Made by a program: the position numbers and the translations under genes
Source of the DNA: UBA3210 sp048359995
Lineage (GTDB): Bacteria > Bacillota_I > Bacilli_A > RFN20 > CAG-449
Length of the DNA stretch: 64,000 bases
Assembly: GCA_048359995.1 (NCBI GenBank)
Contig: DBGCPK010000017.1
Location: 1-64,000 of the forward strand
Reading direction: 5' to 3'
Notes under the pieces: generated by a model
Told to the model about the DNA's origin: nothing
Databases searched by the model: none
What the model saw: the letters and a program-made list of their open reading frames with translations, nothing else
Shown here: one piece after another, positions 1 to 8,903 of the stretch
Layout: each line of letters starts with the position of its first letter
Numbering within the stretch: the first letter of the stretch is position 1

Positions 1-89
1 ACCTAAGGGGAAAAAGAAAACACAACATCAGAATTGACAATTTCATCTTTAGGAAACCAAGCGAAAATGACCATCAGGAGGAAATGAGA

Positions 90-551
90 ATGTTCAAACG
101 AAAATTTACCAAACTGTTCATCATGTTAGGTGTGATATTTTTGAGTTTATTTACGTATAGTTGCACAAATCATACTTCATATAAAAATAGTGAATATAAT
201 GCCGTATTAGTTGCTCAGCCAATAGGGTTTTCAAGTCGCATAACAAATTTAAAGATAGAAATTAAAAATAATAAATTGAATATCGATAATGTGGAAGTAG
301 GCAATCTATCTAACGGAAAAATAAGTCAAGATAACTGGATGAGTTCAAGTGATTATGAATTATTTTATAGGGCGGAGCTTGTTGATCTAATGAATATCGA
401 AGAATGTTTTGTAATAGAGAGCACAACGGATATCAATGGGGCAGATTGCTTTTATTTGATTGCAAATGAAACCGACCAATACCTTTTATTCGCTGCAAAA
501 AGTGAAAATTACGCAGGAATTTTTAAGGTTTATTTATTGACCGAGATATAA
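90..551 (+). CDS. Small exported lipoprotein, unknown function
   Basis: A 153-residue protein with a basic N-terminus, a hydrophobic stretch and the lipobox-like LFTYSC, so it is probably lipid-anchored on the outer face of the membrane. I chose the ATG at 90 because AGGAGG at 76-81 is 8 nt upstream; the in-frame ATG at 84 is only 2 nt from it. The mature part has no motif I recognise. The gene is visibly more AT-rich than the genes after it and ends with a weak hairpin, which may indicate a different origin. The reading frame stays open to the left window edge, so an upstream relationship cannot be judged. Confidence 0.7.
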   Translation: MFKRKFTKLFIMLGVIFLSLFTYSCTNHTSYKNSEYNAVLVAQPIGFSSRITNLKIEIKNNKLNIDNVEVGNLSNGKISQDNWMSSSDYELFYRAELVDLMNIEECFVIESTTDINGADCFYLIANETDQYLLFAAKSENYAGIFKVYLLTEI

Positions 552-580
552 AAGAAAAATATAAATCGTCGAATTATTCA

Positions 581-614
581 AAAAGCGTGGATTCTTCCAT
601 ACTTTTTTGTTTTC
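581..614 (+). terminator. Weak intrinsic terminator after the lipoprotein gene
   Basis: A short stem (GTGGA / TCCAT with one G-T pair around TTCT) is followed by a T-rich run. It resembles the better hairpin after the tRNA at 47409-47432, which has the same GGA-loop-TCC core. Confidence 0.4.
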
Positions 615-869
615 CGATTTCCGGTTTTTCCGCGATGCGGGACTTGGATCTTCCTTTCGAAAATCTCCGCGACGTTTTTTGACGAAAATCCATTATCTGA
701 TGATTTTTTTGCGAAAATCGCCCGGAATTCTTTATATTTTTTTTGACTTAATTGTTTTTGTATGAAAACATTTCGTTTTTGTTATAATAAATAATTTTGC
801 AATTTTCAAAAAAATCTTACTTTGATTTCGAAAAAATGGTAAACTAAATATAAGTAAAGGAGAAATCAA
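615..869. other. Non-coding gap before carD
   Basis: No credible ORF with a ribosome binding site is visible. The right half is very AT-rich and carries the carD promoter candidates; the left half (about 615-730) shows no feature I can name. Confidence 0.5.
758..788 (+). promoter_or_regulatory. Probable carD promoter (extended -10)
   Basis: TGTTATAAT at 780-788 is a perfect extended -10 hexamer, with a poor -35 candidate TTGTAT at 758-763 (19 nt spacer). A second possible promoter nearer the gene is TTGATT at 822-827 with TAAATA at 845-850 (17 nt spacer). Confidence 0.5.
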
Positions 870-1361
870 ATGTTTGATGTCGGACAAACGATCGTGCATC
901 GCGATCATGGTTTATGCGAAATTACAGGCGTAGAACACGTAACTTATGTCAATAAGGATTATTTTGTGATGTACCCGTTGGGCAATCGCTCCACGAAAAT
1001 CATGGTTCCGTGCGACAAGGTCGGTGCAATCTGCCGAAAAGTGATTTCCAAAGAAGAGTGCCTCAATGCGATCGATATGATCGGAAGTTTGGACGGCACT
1101 TGGATTCAAGACAACAAGAGACGCAAAGAAGTTTCGTTGAAACTTTTGCAGAGCGAGAATATTCTCGATCAAGTGCAGTTGATCAAAATGCTTAAAAATC
1201 TGATTAAAGAGAAAAAGGCGGCGAATAAAATGCTCGGGTCCGTCGATTCTTCGATATACAACGAGGCCGTCAACAAATTGTATTCCGAATTCGGTTACGT
1301 TTTGGGAATCGATTCGTTTGACGATGTGGAAAGTTTTATCCAAAAGAGAATCCGCGTGTGA
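870..1361 (+). CDS. carD: CarD/CdnL-family RNA polymerase-binding regulator
   Basis: A 163-residue protein beginning FDVGQTIVHRDHGLCEI, the typical start of the CarD/TRCF RNA-polymerase-interaction domain (about residues 1-60, Tudor-like), followed by a helical C-terminal domain of the kind that contacts promoter DNA. In other bacteria these proteins bind the RNAP beta subunit and stabilise or alter open complexes, often at rRNA promoters. The start is set by AAAGGAGAAATCAA before ATG. It stands alone with its own promoter and a hairpin at its stop codon. Family assignment is secure; the regulon cannot be inferred here. Confidence 0.88.
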   Translation: MFDVGQTIVHRDHGLCEITGVEHVTYVNKDYFVMYPLGNRSTKIMVPCDKVGAICRKVISKEECLNAIDMIGSLDGTWIQDNKRRKEVSLKLLQSENILDQVQLIKMLKNLIKEKKAANKMLGSVDSSIYNEAVNKLYSEFGYVLGIDSFDDVESFIQKRIRV

Positions 1362-1373
1362 TTCTTTTTTTTT
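1347..1373 (+). terminator. Terminator overlapping the carD stop codon
   Basis: AGAATC (1347-1352) and GATTCT (1360-1365) form a perfect 6-bp stem followed by nine T residues. The stop codon lies in the 3' half of the hairpin. Confidence 0.6.
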
Positions 1374-1390
1374 GTCATTTTCCGTTTCAG

Positions 1391-1426
1391 AGGCAACTAA
1401 ACTTGAATAGGTTGTCTTTTCTTTTT
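1391..1426 (+). promoter_or_regulatory. Hairpin with T-run in the feo leader
   Basis: AGGCAAC (1391-1397) pairs with GTTGTCT (1411-1417, one G-T pair), followed by CTTTTCTTTTT just before the feoA ribosome binding site. It could be a second terminator for carD, a leader attenuator, or part of a metal-regulator site; sequence alone does not decide. Confidence 0.35.
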
Positions 1427-1444
1427 GGACATCGAGGGGGAAAT

Positions 1445-1690
1445 ATGAATCTGAGCGAGCTGAAACTTCGGGAAGAAGGTGTCGTCGAACAAGTCGACGG
1501 AGAAGGGAAGACGCGCCTTCGGTTATTGGAAATCGGTTTGGTCCCCGAAACGCCGGTTCGCGTTACCAAAATCGCCCCTTTCGGCGATCCTTTGGAAATT
1601 TGTTTTCGGGGATATCGCCTTTCTTTGCGAAAAGAAGAAGCGATGAAGATACGAATCAGGCCCGCTTATGGTAATCGCATTGATCGGTAA
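1445..1690 (+). CDS. feoA: Ferrous iron transport protein FeoA
   Basis: An 81-residue SH3-like FeoA domain protein (LLEIGLVPETPVRV followed by PFGDPLEI and YRLSLRKEEA), the small cytosolic partner of FeoB. The start at 1445 follows GAGGGGG by 4 nt and gives normal FeoA length; an upstream in-frame ATG at 1358 would add an unrelated leader overlapping carD's terminator. Its last 23 bases overlap feoB, so the two are probably translationally coupled. It is thought to modulate FeoB transport or GTPase activity. Confidence 0.9.
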   Translation: MNLSELKLREEGVVEQVDGEGKTRLRLLEIGLVPETPVRVTKIAPFGDPLEICFRGYRLSLRKEEAMKIRIRPAYGNRIDR

Positions 1691-3620
1691 TCCGAATTCG
1701 GGAAAAACCACTTTATTCAACGCGCTGACCGGCGCCAATCAGCATGTCGGCAATTTTCCGGGCGTTACCGTCGATCTCAAAATCGGAAATATCAAAGGAG
1801 AAGAGGGTCTTCTTCTCGCGGATTTGCCGGGAATCTACTCGCTTTCTCCGTTTTCGCAAGAAGAAATCCTCACGCGCGATTTTCTGATCCATTCCGATCC
1901 GAATTTGATCGTCAATATCGTCGACGCGACTCATCTTGAACGCGGCCTTTATTTGACTTTGCAATTGCTGTCTTTTCATCGGCCGATGGTTGTCGCTTTG
2001 AATATGATGGACGAGTTGGATAAAGGAGAAAAAGAAATCGACGTTCTTCGCCTTTCCGAAAGATTGGGAGTCCCCGTTTTCCCGATGTCCGCATCGGGAA
2101 ACAAGGGAATCGAAGAATTGACAAGCGCGATCGCAAAGGGAAAGATTTCTTCTCCGAAAAGAGAAATGCCCGAACGCGAAGTTCTTCCTTTGATTTCCTT
2201 GATCGAAAGAAAATGCAAGGAAAAGTCGATTCCTGCCGATTTTATTGCCGAACGATTACTGACAGGCGAAGAAAACTGGCTGGATAAAATGGATTTGGAA
2301 AAAGAAGCAAGAGAGAAGGTTCAAAGGTATATCGCAAGTCAAAGCGACGGCATGCTCGCCGTCGTTTCCGCTAAATATTCCCGTGTGGACGGCATCGTCG
2401 AAGAAGTCCTCTTAAAAAGCGGGAAATTCGAAGAGAAAAGTCTTTCGGATCGGATCGATCGCATCGTAACCGGAAAATATCTGGCCGTTCCGGTCTTTCT
2501 GGCGTTGATCTCGCTGATCTTCATTTTGACATTTGGATTCGTAAATACCTATGTTTCGGAGGGACTCTCCGTTCTTTTTTCCGCCTTAACCTCTTTTGTC
2601 GAAGAAAACATGAAGAGATTTGAATTTCAAGAAGCGCTGATTTCTTTGGTTTGCGATGGTATATTGAACGGTATATTCAGCGTTTTGACCTTTCTTCCGA
2701 CCGTCGTATCCCTTTTCTTTTTTCTTTCTCTGATGGAAGATACGGGTTATATGGCGCGGATCGCTTTCATTATGGACGCGCCTTTAAGGAAGATCGGGTT
2801 AAACGGAAAAAGCGTCGTTCCTCTTCTGATCGGATTCGGCTGTTCCGTTCCGGCTGTGATGGCAAGCCGCACGGCGGAAAGTGAAAGCGATCGAAAGCGG
2901 ACGTTGAAGTTGATTCCGTTCGTTCCTTGCAGCGCGAAACTTCCGGTTTTTACCGCGTTGGCAGGTGGTTTTTTCCGCTTCGACATTCCGGTTATCCTTT
3001 CGATCTATCTCCTTTCGATTCTTTCGGGAATTCTTTTCGCCATTTTGAATAGAAAATGGTTTCGCGAAAAAAGCGCGCCATTTCTATTGGAATTGCCGGA
3101 TTATCGCCTTCCGACGAAGAAGAATACGCTGTTGTTGATGAAAGAAAAGGCCGGCGATTTTCTGAAAAAGGCGTTTACGATTATCTTTCTTTGCAGTTTG
3201 ATCATCTGGTTTTTGAATCATTTTGATTTTTCGTTGAATTATATCGGCGACGGATCTTGGCGTTCGATGCTTTGCACGATCAGCCGATGGATCACGCCGG
3301 TTTTAAAGCCGATCGGCGTCGAGTCGTGGCAATATACGGCGGCTTTGATCAGCGGTTTAAGCGCGAAAGAGGCGTTGGTATCGACGTTGAGCGTACTATA
3401 CGGCTCTTCGGAACAAGCCTTAAAAGGCGTTGCGCCGAATCAACTCTACGCTTTTCTGGTATTCGTCGTACTCTATATGCCTTGCGTGGCGACGTATGCG
3501 GTTTTGAAAAAAGAACTGCGCTCGACGTCGAAGGCGATGCTTTTCATGACGGCGCAGACGGCATTTGCATACGGAATTGCCGCGCTTGTATACGGAATCA
3601 GCCTCTTGTGGCGTTTTTAA
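1668..3620 (+). CDS. feoB: Ferrous iron transporter FeoB (GTPase plus permease)
   Basis: 650 residues. The N-terminal G domain shows G1 GNPNSGKT (near residue 7), G2 region NFPGVTVD, G3 DLPG and G4 NMMD, followed by the helical linker typical of FeoB. The permease half has about eight or more hydrophobic segments with two conserved gate motifs, GCSVPAVMASR and PCSAKLPV. It imports Fe2+ across the inner membrane, linked to GTP hydrolysis. Somewhat shorter than the E. coli protein but full-domain. It lies in an operon with feoA upstream and the Cys-rich mini-protein starting 2 nt downstream. Confidence 0.96.
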   Translation: MVIALIGNPNSGKTTLFNALTGANQHVGNFPGVTVDLKIGNIKGEEGLLLADLPGIYSLSPFSQEEILTRDFLIHSDPNLIVNIVDATHLERGLYLTLQLLSFHRPMVVALNMMDELDKGEKEIDVLRLSERLGVPVFPMSASGNKGIEELTSAIAKGKISSPKREMPEREVLPLISLIERKCKEKSIPADFIAERLLTGEENWLDKMDLEKEAREKVQRYIASQSDGMLAVVSAKYSRVDGIVEEVLLKSGKFEEKSLSDRIDRIVTGKYLAVPVFLALISLIFILTFGFVNTYVSEGLSVLFSALTSFVEENMKRFEFQEALISLVCDGILNGIFSVLTFLPTVVSLFFFLSLMEDTGYMARIAFIMDAPLRKIGLNGKSVVPLLIGFGCSVPAVMASRTAESESDRKRTLKLIPFVPCSAKLPVFTALAGGFFRFDIPVILSIYLLSILSGILFAILNRKWFREKSAPFLLELPDYRLPTKKNTLLLMKEKAGDFLKKAFTIIFLCSLIIWFLNHFDFSLNYIGDGSWRSMLCTISRWITPVLKPIGVESWQYTAALISGLSAKEALVSTLSVLYGSSEQALKGVAPNQLYAFLVFVVLYMPCVATYAVLKKELRSTSKAMLFMTAQTAFAYGIAALVYGISLLWRF

Positions 3621-3622
3621 AA

Positions 3623-3754
3623 ATGAAAGACGACCTTCTTCTTGGGGCGATAATTCTCGTCGCGATCATCATTCTGATTTACTTAAAAAGAAATCGCGGC
3701 TATAATAGATGTGGCTTCTGTACGCGGTCAGATTGCAAGAAAAGAAAGAAGTAG
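3623..3754 (+). CDS. FeoB-associated Cys-rich mini membrane protein
   Basis: A 43-residue protein starting 2 nt after feoB. It has one N-terminal membrane helix (LLLGAIILVAIIILIYL) and a short basic tail with three cysteines in RCGFCTRSDCKKRKK. This matches the small FeoB-associated Cys-rich membrane proteins of Firmicutes that occupy the feoC position. The cysteines could bind iron or sense redox state, but the role is not established. It ends 2 nt before the next gene, so feo and the exporter genes may be co-transcribed. Confidence 0.8.
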   Translation: MKDDLLLGAIILVAIIILIYLKRNRGYNRCGFCTRSDCKKRKK

Positions 3755-3756
3755 AT

Positions 3757-5484
3757 ATGAAGAAAAATCGTTTTGTCGATTATACCAAAGGGATTCGGAT
3801 CAAAGCCTTTTTGGCCCCGCTTTTCAAGTTGCTCGAAGCGGCGATGGAATTGATGGTTCCTCTGATCGTCGCCGACATCATCGATCGGGGAATTCCTCAA
3901 AAGAACGCGGGTTTCATCGGAATCCGCTTCGCTTTTCTGATCGCGTTCGCGTTTTTCGGCCTTCTCTTTGCCGTCGTCGCGCAGTATTTTTCCGCTTCGG
4001 TCGCGGGCAAATTTTCCTGTCGAATTCGGCAGGGGCTTTTCGATCACATCAACACGCTGTCGTATCGGGAATTGGATCAAATGGGAAATGCCGCTTTGCT
4101 GACGCGAATGACCAGCGATATCAATCAGATTCAAACCGGCGTCAATATGTTTCTCCGCCTGTTTTTACGATCCCCTTTCGTCGTCTTCGGCGCTTTGATT
4201 ATGGCTTTCATCGTGGATCGCGAATTGGGGATCATCTTCGCCGTCCTCATTCCGATTCTCTTTCTCATCGTCTTTTCGGTGATGAAAATAACTCTGCCGC
4301 GTTATCGGGAAATACAGAATTCCTTGGATCGGATCACGAGAGAAAGCCGCGAAAACCTCAACGGCGTTCGCGTGATCAGAGCCTTTACCGCCGAAGAAAA
4401 GCAAAATGCGGATTTTCAGGAAAAAAACGAGAGATACACGCGATTGCAGATCGCGGTCGGAAAGGTTTCCGCGCTGATGAATCCTTTGACGTTTTTGATC
4501 GTCAATTTGGCAATCGTCGCCGTTCTGTATTTCGGCGGAATCAAGGTCAACGCCGGTACTCTCACCGACGGTCAGGTCGTCGCTTTGTACAACTATGTCA
4601 ATTACATTTTGGTGGAATTGATCAAATTCGCCAATCTGATCGTGACGAGTTCGCGTTCGATCGCTTCGTTGAAAAGAGTTTCCGCTTTATTTGAAATTCG
4701 TTCTTCTTTGAAATTCAGCGAGCCGATCCGCGTAAGCGGCGATCACATTTCTTTCGAACACGTCTTTTTTCGCTACTATCCGACCGGAGAAGACGTGCTG
4801 AAAGACGTTACGTTCAAGGTGAAGAGAAATCAGACGATCGGAATTATCGGAGGCACCGGTGCAGGGAAAAGCACGTTAATCAACCTTCTCGGACACCATT
4901 ATGATCCGACAGGAGGAAGAATCGTCGTCGACGGGTATCCTTCGGATAGTTATCCTTTGCCGGCTCTTCGCGAAAAGATCGCCGTCGTTCCTCAAAAGGC
5001 GGTGCTTTTCGAAGGGACGATCCGTTCAAACCTGCTATGGGGAAAACCGGATGCAAGCGAAGAAGATTTGTACCGCGCTTTGGAAATCAGTCAGTCTATG
5101 GACATCGTCAAAAGCAAAAGCAAAGGGATCGACGAAGAAGTCGAACCGGAAGGGAAGAATTTTTCCGGCGGTCAGAAGCAACGGCTGACGATTGCAAGAG
5201 CGTTGGTAGCGCAACCGGAAATTCTGATTCTCGACGACAGCAGTTCGGCACTGGATTTCAAGACGGACAAAGAACTTCGCTCGAATCTAAGACGGCTGAA
5301 AGACACGACGGTATTTATCATCTCCCAAAGGACCTCTTCGTTGATGTCTTGCGATCAGATTCTCGTTCTCGATCACGGCGAGATCGTCGATACGGGAACG
5401 CACGAAACTCTGTTGAACCGCTGCTCGCTTTATAAGGAGATTTACCGTTGCCAGTTCGGTGAGGAGGACATCGGAAATGAATAA
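3757..5484 (+). CDS. ABC exporter half-transporter A (degenerate ATP site subunit)
   Basis: A 575-residue type IV ABC exporter: six N-terminal membrane helices, then a nucleotide-binding domain with Walker A GGTGAGKST (about residue 364), signature FSGGQKQR (about 468) and Walker B ILILDDSSSALD. The catalytic Glu after Walker B is Asp, and the H-loop His is Gln (IISQRTSS). These are the hallmarks of the degenerate-site subunit in heterodimeric exporters such as TM287/288 and BmrCD. Start chosen at MKKNRF, where similarity to exporters begins; the SD is weak. The final 8 nt overlap the partner gene. Substrate unknown (drug or lipid-like). Confidence 0.92.
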   Translation: MKKNRFVDYTKGIRIKAFLAPLFKLLEAAMELMVPLIVADIIDRGIPQKNAGFIGIRFAFLIAFAFFGLLFAVVAQYFSASVAGKFSCRIRQGLFDHINTLSYRELDQMGNAALLTRMTSDINQIQTGVNMFLRLFLRSPFVVFGALIMAFIVDRELGIIFAVLIPILFLIVFSVMKITLPRYREIQNSLDRITRESRENLNGVRVIRAFTAEEKQNADFQEKNERYTRLQIAVGKVSALMNPLTFLIVNLAIVAVLYFGGIKVNAGTLTDGQVVALYNYVNYILVELIKFANLIVTSSRSIASLKRVSALFEIRSSLKFSEPIRVSGDHISFEHVFFRYYPTGEDVLKDVTFKVKRNQTIGIIGGTGAGKSTLINLLGHHYDPTGGRIVVDGYPSDSYPLPALREKIAVVPQKAVLFEGTIRSNLLWGKPDASEEDLYRALEISQSMDIVKSKSKGIDEEVEPEGKNFSGGQKQRLTIARALVAQPEILILDDSSSALDFKTDKELRSNLRRLKDTTVFIISQRTSSLMSCDQILVLDHGEIVDTGTHETLLNRCSLYKEIYRCQFGEEDIGNE

Positions 5485-7207
5485 CAAAGATCTGCGCTTT
5501 CTTCTGTCCTATCTGAAACGATCGGTGCCGCTTCTCGTATTTTCGTTCGTCCTGTCGGTTTTCGTCAGCGGTTTGACTTTGGCGATTCCGTTTTTGGTCG
5601 GGAAGTCGGTCGATCTCTTGATCGGCAAGGATCAGGTGGATTTCGGAAAGCTTTCTCTTTATTGTCTGTTGATCGGGCTTTCGGGAGGCGGCGTTTCGGT
5701 TTCTCAGTATTTCGCGGGAACGATCAATAACCGGATTTCCTTTCGACTAACGCAAAGGCTTAGGGACGATCTCAACGAAAAAATTCATCGCCTACCGCTG
5801 AAATATCTGGATAATCAGCAGACGGGAGATATTCTGAACAGGATGATTTCCGACGTGGAAACGATCGCCGACGGACTGATAATGGGATTCAATCAACTAT
5901 TTTCCAATGCGATCACCATCGTCGCGACATTGGTCATCATGTTCGTTATCAACTATCGGATCGCGTTGGTCGTCTTTCTTTTGACGCCGTTGTCGATTTT
6001 TGTCGCCCGTTTCATTTCGCGCTCGACGTATCGTCTGTTCAGAAAGCAATCCGAAATCAAAGCGCGGCAGACGGGTTTTGTCAACGAAATGATCGGTTCG
6101 ATGAAAGTGGTTCAGGCTTTCCGCATGGAGAAAGAAAACAGCCGCACATTCGAGAAGATCAACGCGGATTTAGAAAAAAGCAGCATTTCCGCCGTTTTCT
6201 TTTCCAGCCTCGTCAATCCGTCGACGCGTTTCATCAACGCGTTGATTTACGCCGGAGTAGCTCTGACGGGCGCGCTGATCTGTTTAAGCGCCAGTCCGAT
6301 GAAAATAGGAACGCTGACGGCATTTTTGAGTTACGTCAATCAGTACACCAAACCGTTCAACGAGATCACCGGCGTCATCGGCGAATTGCAGAATTCTTTC
6401 GCATCCGCTTCGAGAGTCCGCGATCTTCTGATTCAACCCGAAGAAACGCGGGAGGAAGACGGGATTCTTCCGCGCGCCGAAGGGAAAGTCGTGCTGGAAA
6501 AAGTCGATTTTTCTTATACGCCGCAGGTAAAGCTGATTCAAAATCTCTCTTTGGAGGTGCAACCCGGAACCAAGGTCGCCATCGTCGGTCCGACGGGGTG
6601 CGGAAAAACCACGCTCATCAACCTTCTGATGCGGTTTTACGATCCGGATTCGGGAACGATCTCTTTGGATTCGAAAGACATACGGACTTTGCAAAGGCAC
6701 AGCTTGCGCGACGCTTACGGAATGGTATTGCAGGATACGTGGCTCAAAGCGGGGACTATTCGGGACAATGTGAAAATGGGAAAAGAGGACGCGACGGACG
6801 AAGAAATCCGTCAGGCTTTGAAAGAGAGCCATTGCCTCTCCTTCGTCGAACAGATGCCTTCGGGCATCGATTCGCTCGTCAAAGAAAACGGCGACGGCCT
6901 TTCGCAAGGGCAGAAGCAGTTGCTCTCCGTGAGTCGGATTATGCTGACGCGCCCGCCGCTTTTGATCCTCGACGAAGCGACGTCTTCGATCGATACTCGT
7001 ACCGAAATCAAAATTCAGGAGGCTTTTAATCGCTTAATGGAAGGAAAGACCAGTTTTATCGTCGCTCATCGACTTTCGACGATCCGAAACGCCGATTTAA
7101 TTCTGGTGATGAATCGCGGCAACGTCATCGAAAAAGGCAATCACCAAGAACTGATGGCGCAAAAGGGGTTCTATTACGATCTGTATAACAGCCAGTTCAA
7201 ACAATAA
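5477..7207 (+). CDS. ABC exporter half-transporter B (catalytic subunit)
   Basis: A 576-residue partner of the preceding gene, starting at MNNKDLRF after GGTGAGGAGGA; a longer frame start at 5459 is less likely. Six membrane helices precede a nucleotide-binding domain with Walker A GPTGCGKTT (about 370), canonical Walker B with catalytic Glu (LLILDEATSSID) and intact H-loop (IVAHRLST). Its own signature is changed to LSQGQKQ. Together with subunit A this gives one competent ATP site (B Walker motifs plus A signature) and one degenerate site, as in known heterodimers. The 3' end overlaps the convergent glycosidase gene by 11 bp. Confidence 0.93.
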   Translation: MNNKDLRFLLSYLKRSVPLLVFSFVLSVFVSGLTLAIPFLVGKSVDLLIGKDQVDFGKLSLYCLLIGLSGGGVSVSQYFAGTINNRISFRLTQRLRDDLNEKIHRLPLKYLDNQQTGDILNRMISDVETIADGLIMGFNQLFSNAITIVATLVIMFVINYRIALVVFLLTPLSIFVARFISRSTYRLFRKQSEIKARQTGFVNEMIGSMKVVQAFRMEKENSRTFEKINADLEKSSISAVFFSSLVNPSTRFINALIYAGVALTGALICLSASPMKIGTLTAFLSYVNQYTKPFNEITGVIGELQNSFASASRVRDLLIQPEETREEDGILPRAEGKVVLEKVDFSYTPQVKLIQNLSLEVQPGTKVAIVGPTGCGKTTLINLLMRFYDPDSGTISLDSKDIRTLQRHSLRDAYGMVLQDTWLKAGTIRDNVKMGKEDATDEEIRQALKESHCLSFVEQMPSGIDSLVKENGDGLSQGQKQLLSVSRIMLTRPPLLILDEATSSIDTRTEIKIQEAFNRLMEGKTSFIVAHRLSTIRNADLILVMNRGNVIEKGNHQELMAQKGFYYDLYNSQFKQ

Positions 7208-8903
7208 GAGGGTAGAGGGCGATCTTTTCGGCGAATTCTTTCAAAGTGTCCTCATCGACTTTCAGCACTTGACGATCGAACGTAAAAAGTCCGTTGGTCT
7301 CTTCCTCGACGTCGCTGACCTGAGTATAGATGCAACCGCATAAACCATTTTCGATTTGAGGGAGAACCTGATTGAGATAGAGGTCATTCAAGGCGCGGCG
7401 ATATGCGGCCGCATCTTTGAATTTTCTATATCCGAAAGACTTTTCTGGGCGGAAACAGTGACCCGCGACGGGGTAGGAATATCCGCCGAATTCGGAGAGG
7501 ACGACGGGTCTTTGCTGCCTCTTCACCTTGATTTTTCTGAAATAGATATGCCTCGAATCGACGTCGCTCAGCGTTCCTTGAAACCAACCGGAAGTCGCAT
7601 CGACGATGCGGCTCGGATCGATCGCTTTGAAATGTGCATAGAGCCGATCGGAGGAGAATTGTCCCCAACCTTCATTGAAGATCGTATAATAGCAGACGGA
7701 AGGAGAATTGTAAAGGAGAGCCATCGTTTCTTCACCTTGACGGACGAATGAATCGCGGACGAAAGGAGGAACTTTTCTGCCGTAATTCTTGTTGCGGATA
7801 AACCCCAAGGTCGGAATGACCGTCTCTTGAAAAAAGCGGTACTTTCCGTTGTTGACGAAATCCTGAAAGATGATCATGCCCAATTTATCGCAGAGATAAT
7901 AGAAGTAAAGAGGTTCGATTTTGATATGCTTTCTGAGCGTATTGAACCCGAGTTTTTTCAAAGCGACGATGTCGTCGGCGTATCGTTGATAAGAATGAGG
8001 ACAGAACAACCCGTCGGAAAAATACCCCTGATCCAGCAAACCGTGAAAAAAGTAAGGTTTGCCGTTGAGAAGTATGCGGGGAATTCGGTGAATCTCCTTT
8101 ATTTCCACCGTGCGAAGAGCGAAATAAGAACGAATATGGTCTTCTCCCCCGATCAGTTCGAAATCGTAAAGATAGGGATCTTCCGGACTCCAAAGGCGCG
8201 GACAAGGCAGGGTGATTTCGATGTGATTCTCCTCGAAATTTCTTTCGATGACCCCTCGCGGAGTCTGAATCCGAATCTTTTTTTCAACGATATCGGTCGA
8301 CAGCGTGAGAGAGACCGATTGCAGGGTGACGTCGATTTTCATCGAAGAAAAGTGCGTTTTCGGATAAGATTCGATCCAAACGGTTTTCCATATTCCCGAA
8401 GTTTTCGTATACCACATTCCCCGACTCTTTTCGGATTGCTTGCCGTAGGGATATCGCTTATCCAGAGGATCTTTTACCTTGACGATCAGTTCGTTTTCTT
8501 CTTTGAGATAATCCTGAATCTCGACTTCGAAAGGGATATAACCTCCCTCGTGTACGGCGATCGGAATTCGATTCAAATAGACTTCGCAATGCTGATCGAC
8601 GCCGTCGAAGTGAAGCGCGACGATGTCTTTGCAAAAATCTTTTTCCAGACGGAAAGTTTTTCGGTAGTAGAGAATCTCGTCGGCTTTCAAAAAACGACGA
8701 ATGCCGCTTAAACGGGATTCGACGGGAAAGGGAACGCGGATTTTTTCGGTGAAAGCGCAGGGGATTTCTTCTTTCGTTCCGATTTCGAATTCCCACGTTC
8801 CGTTGAGACAGAAATAGGAATCTCTTCGAAACTGCATACGCGGATATTCTCTCAGAGGGATATCTTCGATGAGAAGATCATGCGTCGATTCTTTTGGATT
8901 CAT
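7197..8903 (-). CDS. Glycoside hydrolase family 2 (beta-galactosidase/glucuronidase-like)
   Basis: A 568-residue GH2 protein with an N-terminal jelly-roll sugar-binding domain (LNGTWEFEIG, then FHFDGVD-type strands), an Ig-like domain and a TIM barrel. The acid/base is probably E411 in FNEGWGQF and the nucleophile E471 in LSEFGGYS. It is short because the C-terminal accessory domains of LacZ-type enzymes are absent. There is no signal peptide, so it acts in the cytosol, probably on a short glycoside or glycan imported by the upstream MFS protein, whose end it overlaps by 26 bp. Specificity (beta-gluco, -galacto, -manno or glucurono) cannot be read here. Confidence 0.88.
   Translation of the reverse strand: MNPKESTHDLLIEDIPLREYPRMQFRRDSYFCLNGTWEFEIGTKEEIPCAFTEKIRVPFPVESRLSGIRRFLKADEILYYRKTFRLEKDFCKDIVALHFDGVDQHCEVYLNRIPIAVHEGGYIPFEVEIQDYLKEENELIVKVKDPLDKRYPYGKQSEKSRGMWYTKTSGIWKTVWIESYPKTHFSSMKIDVTLQSVSLTLSTDIVEKKIRIQTPRGVIERNFEENHIEITLPCPRLWSPEDPYLYDFELIGGEDHIRSYFALRTVEIKEIHRIPRILLNGKPYFFHGLLDQGYFSDGLFCPHSYQRYADDIVALKKLGFNTLRKHIKIEPLYFYYLCDKLGMIIFQDFVNNGKYRFFQETVIPTLGFIRNKNYGRKVPPFVRDSFVRQGEETMALLYNSPSVCYYTIFNEGWGQFSSDRLYAHFKAIDPSRIVDATSGWFQGTLSDVDSRHIYFRKIKVKRQQRPVVLSEFGGYSYPVAGHCFRPEKSFGYRKFKDAAAYRRALNDLYLNQVLPQIENGLCGCIYTQVSDVEEETNGLFTFDRQVLKVDEDTLKEFAEKIALYPLIV

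Noticed and set aside
1..89. C-terminal end of an upstream gene in frame with the first lipoprotein
   Set aside because: The frame is open, but there is no recognisable protein sequence and a good SD precedes ATG 90.
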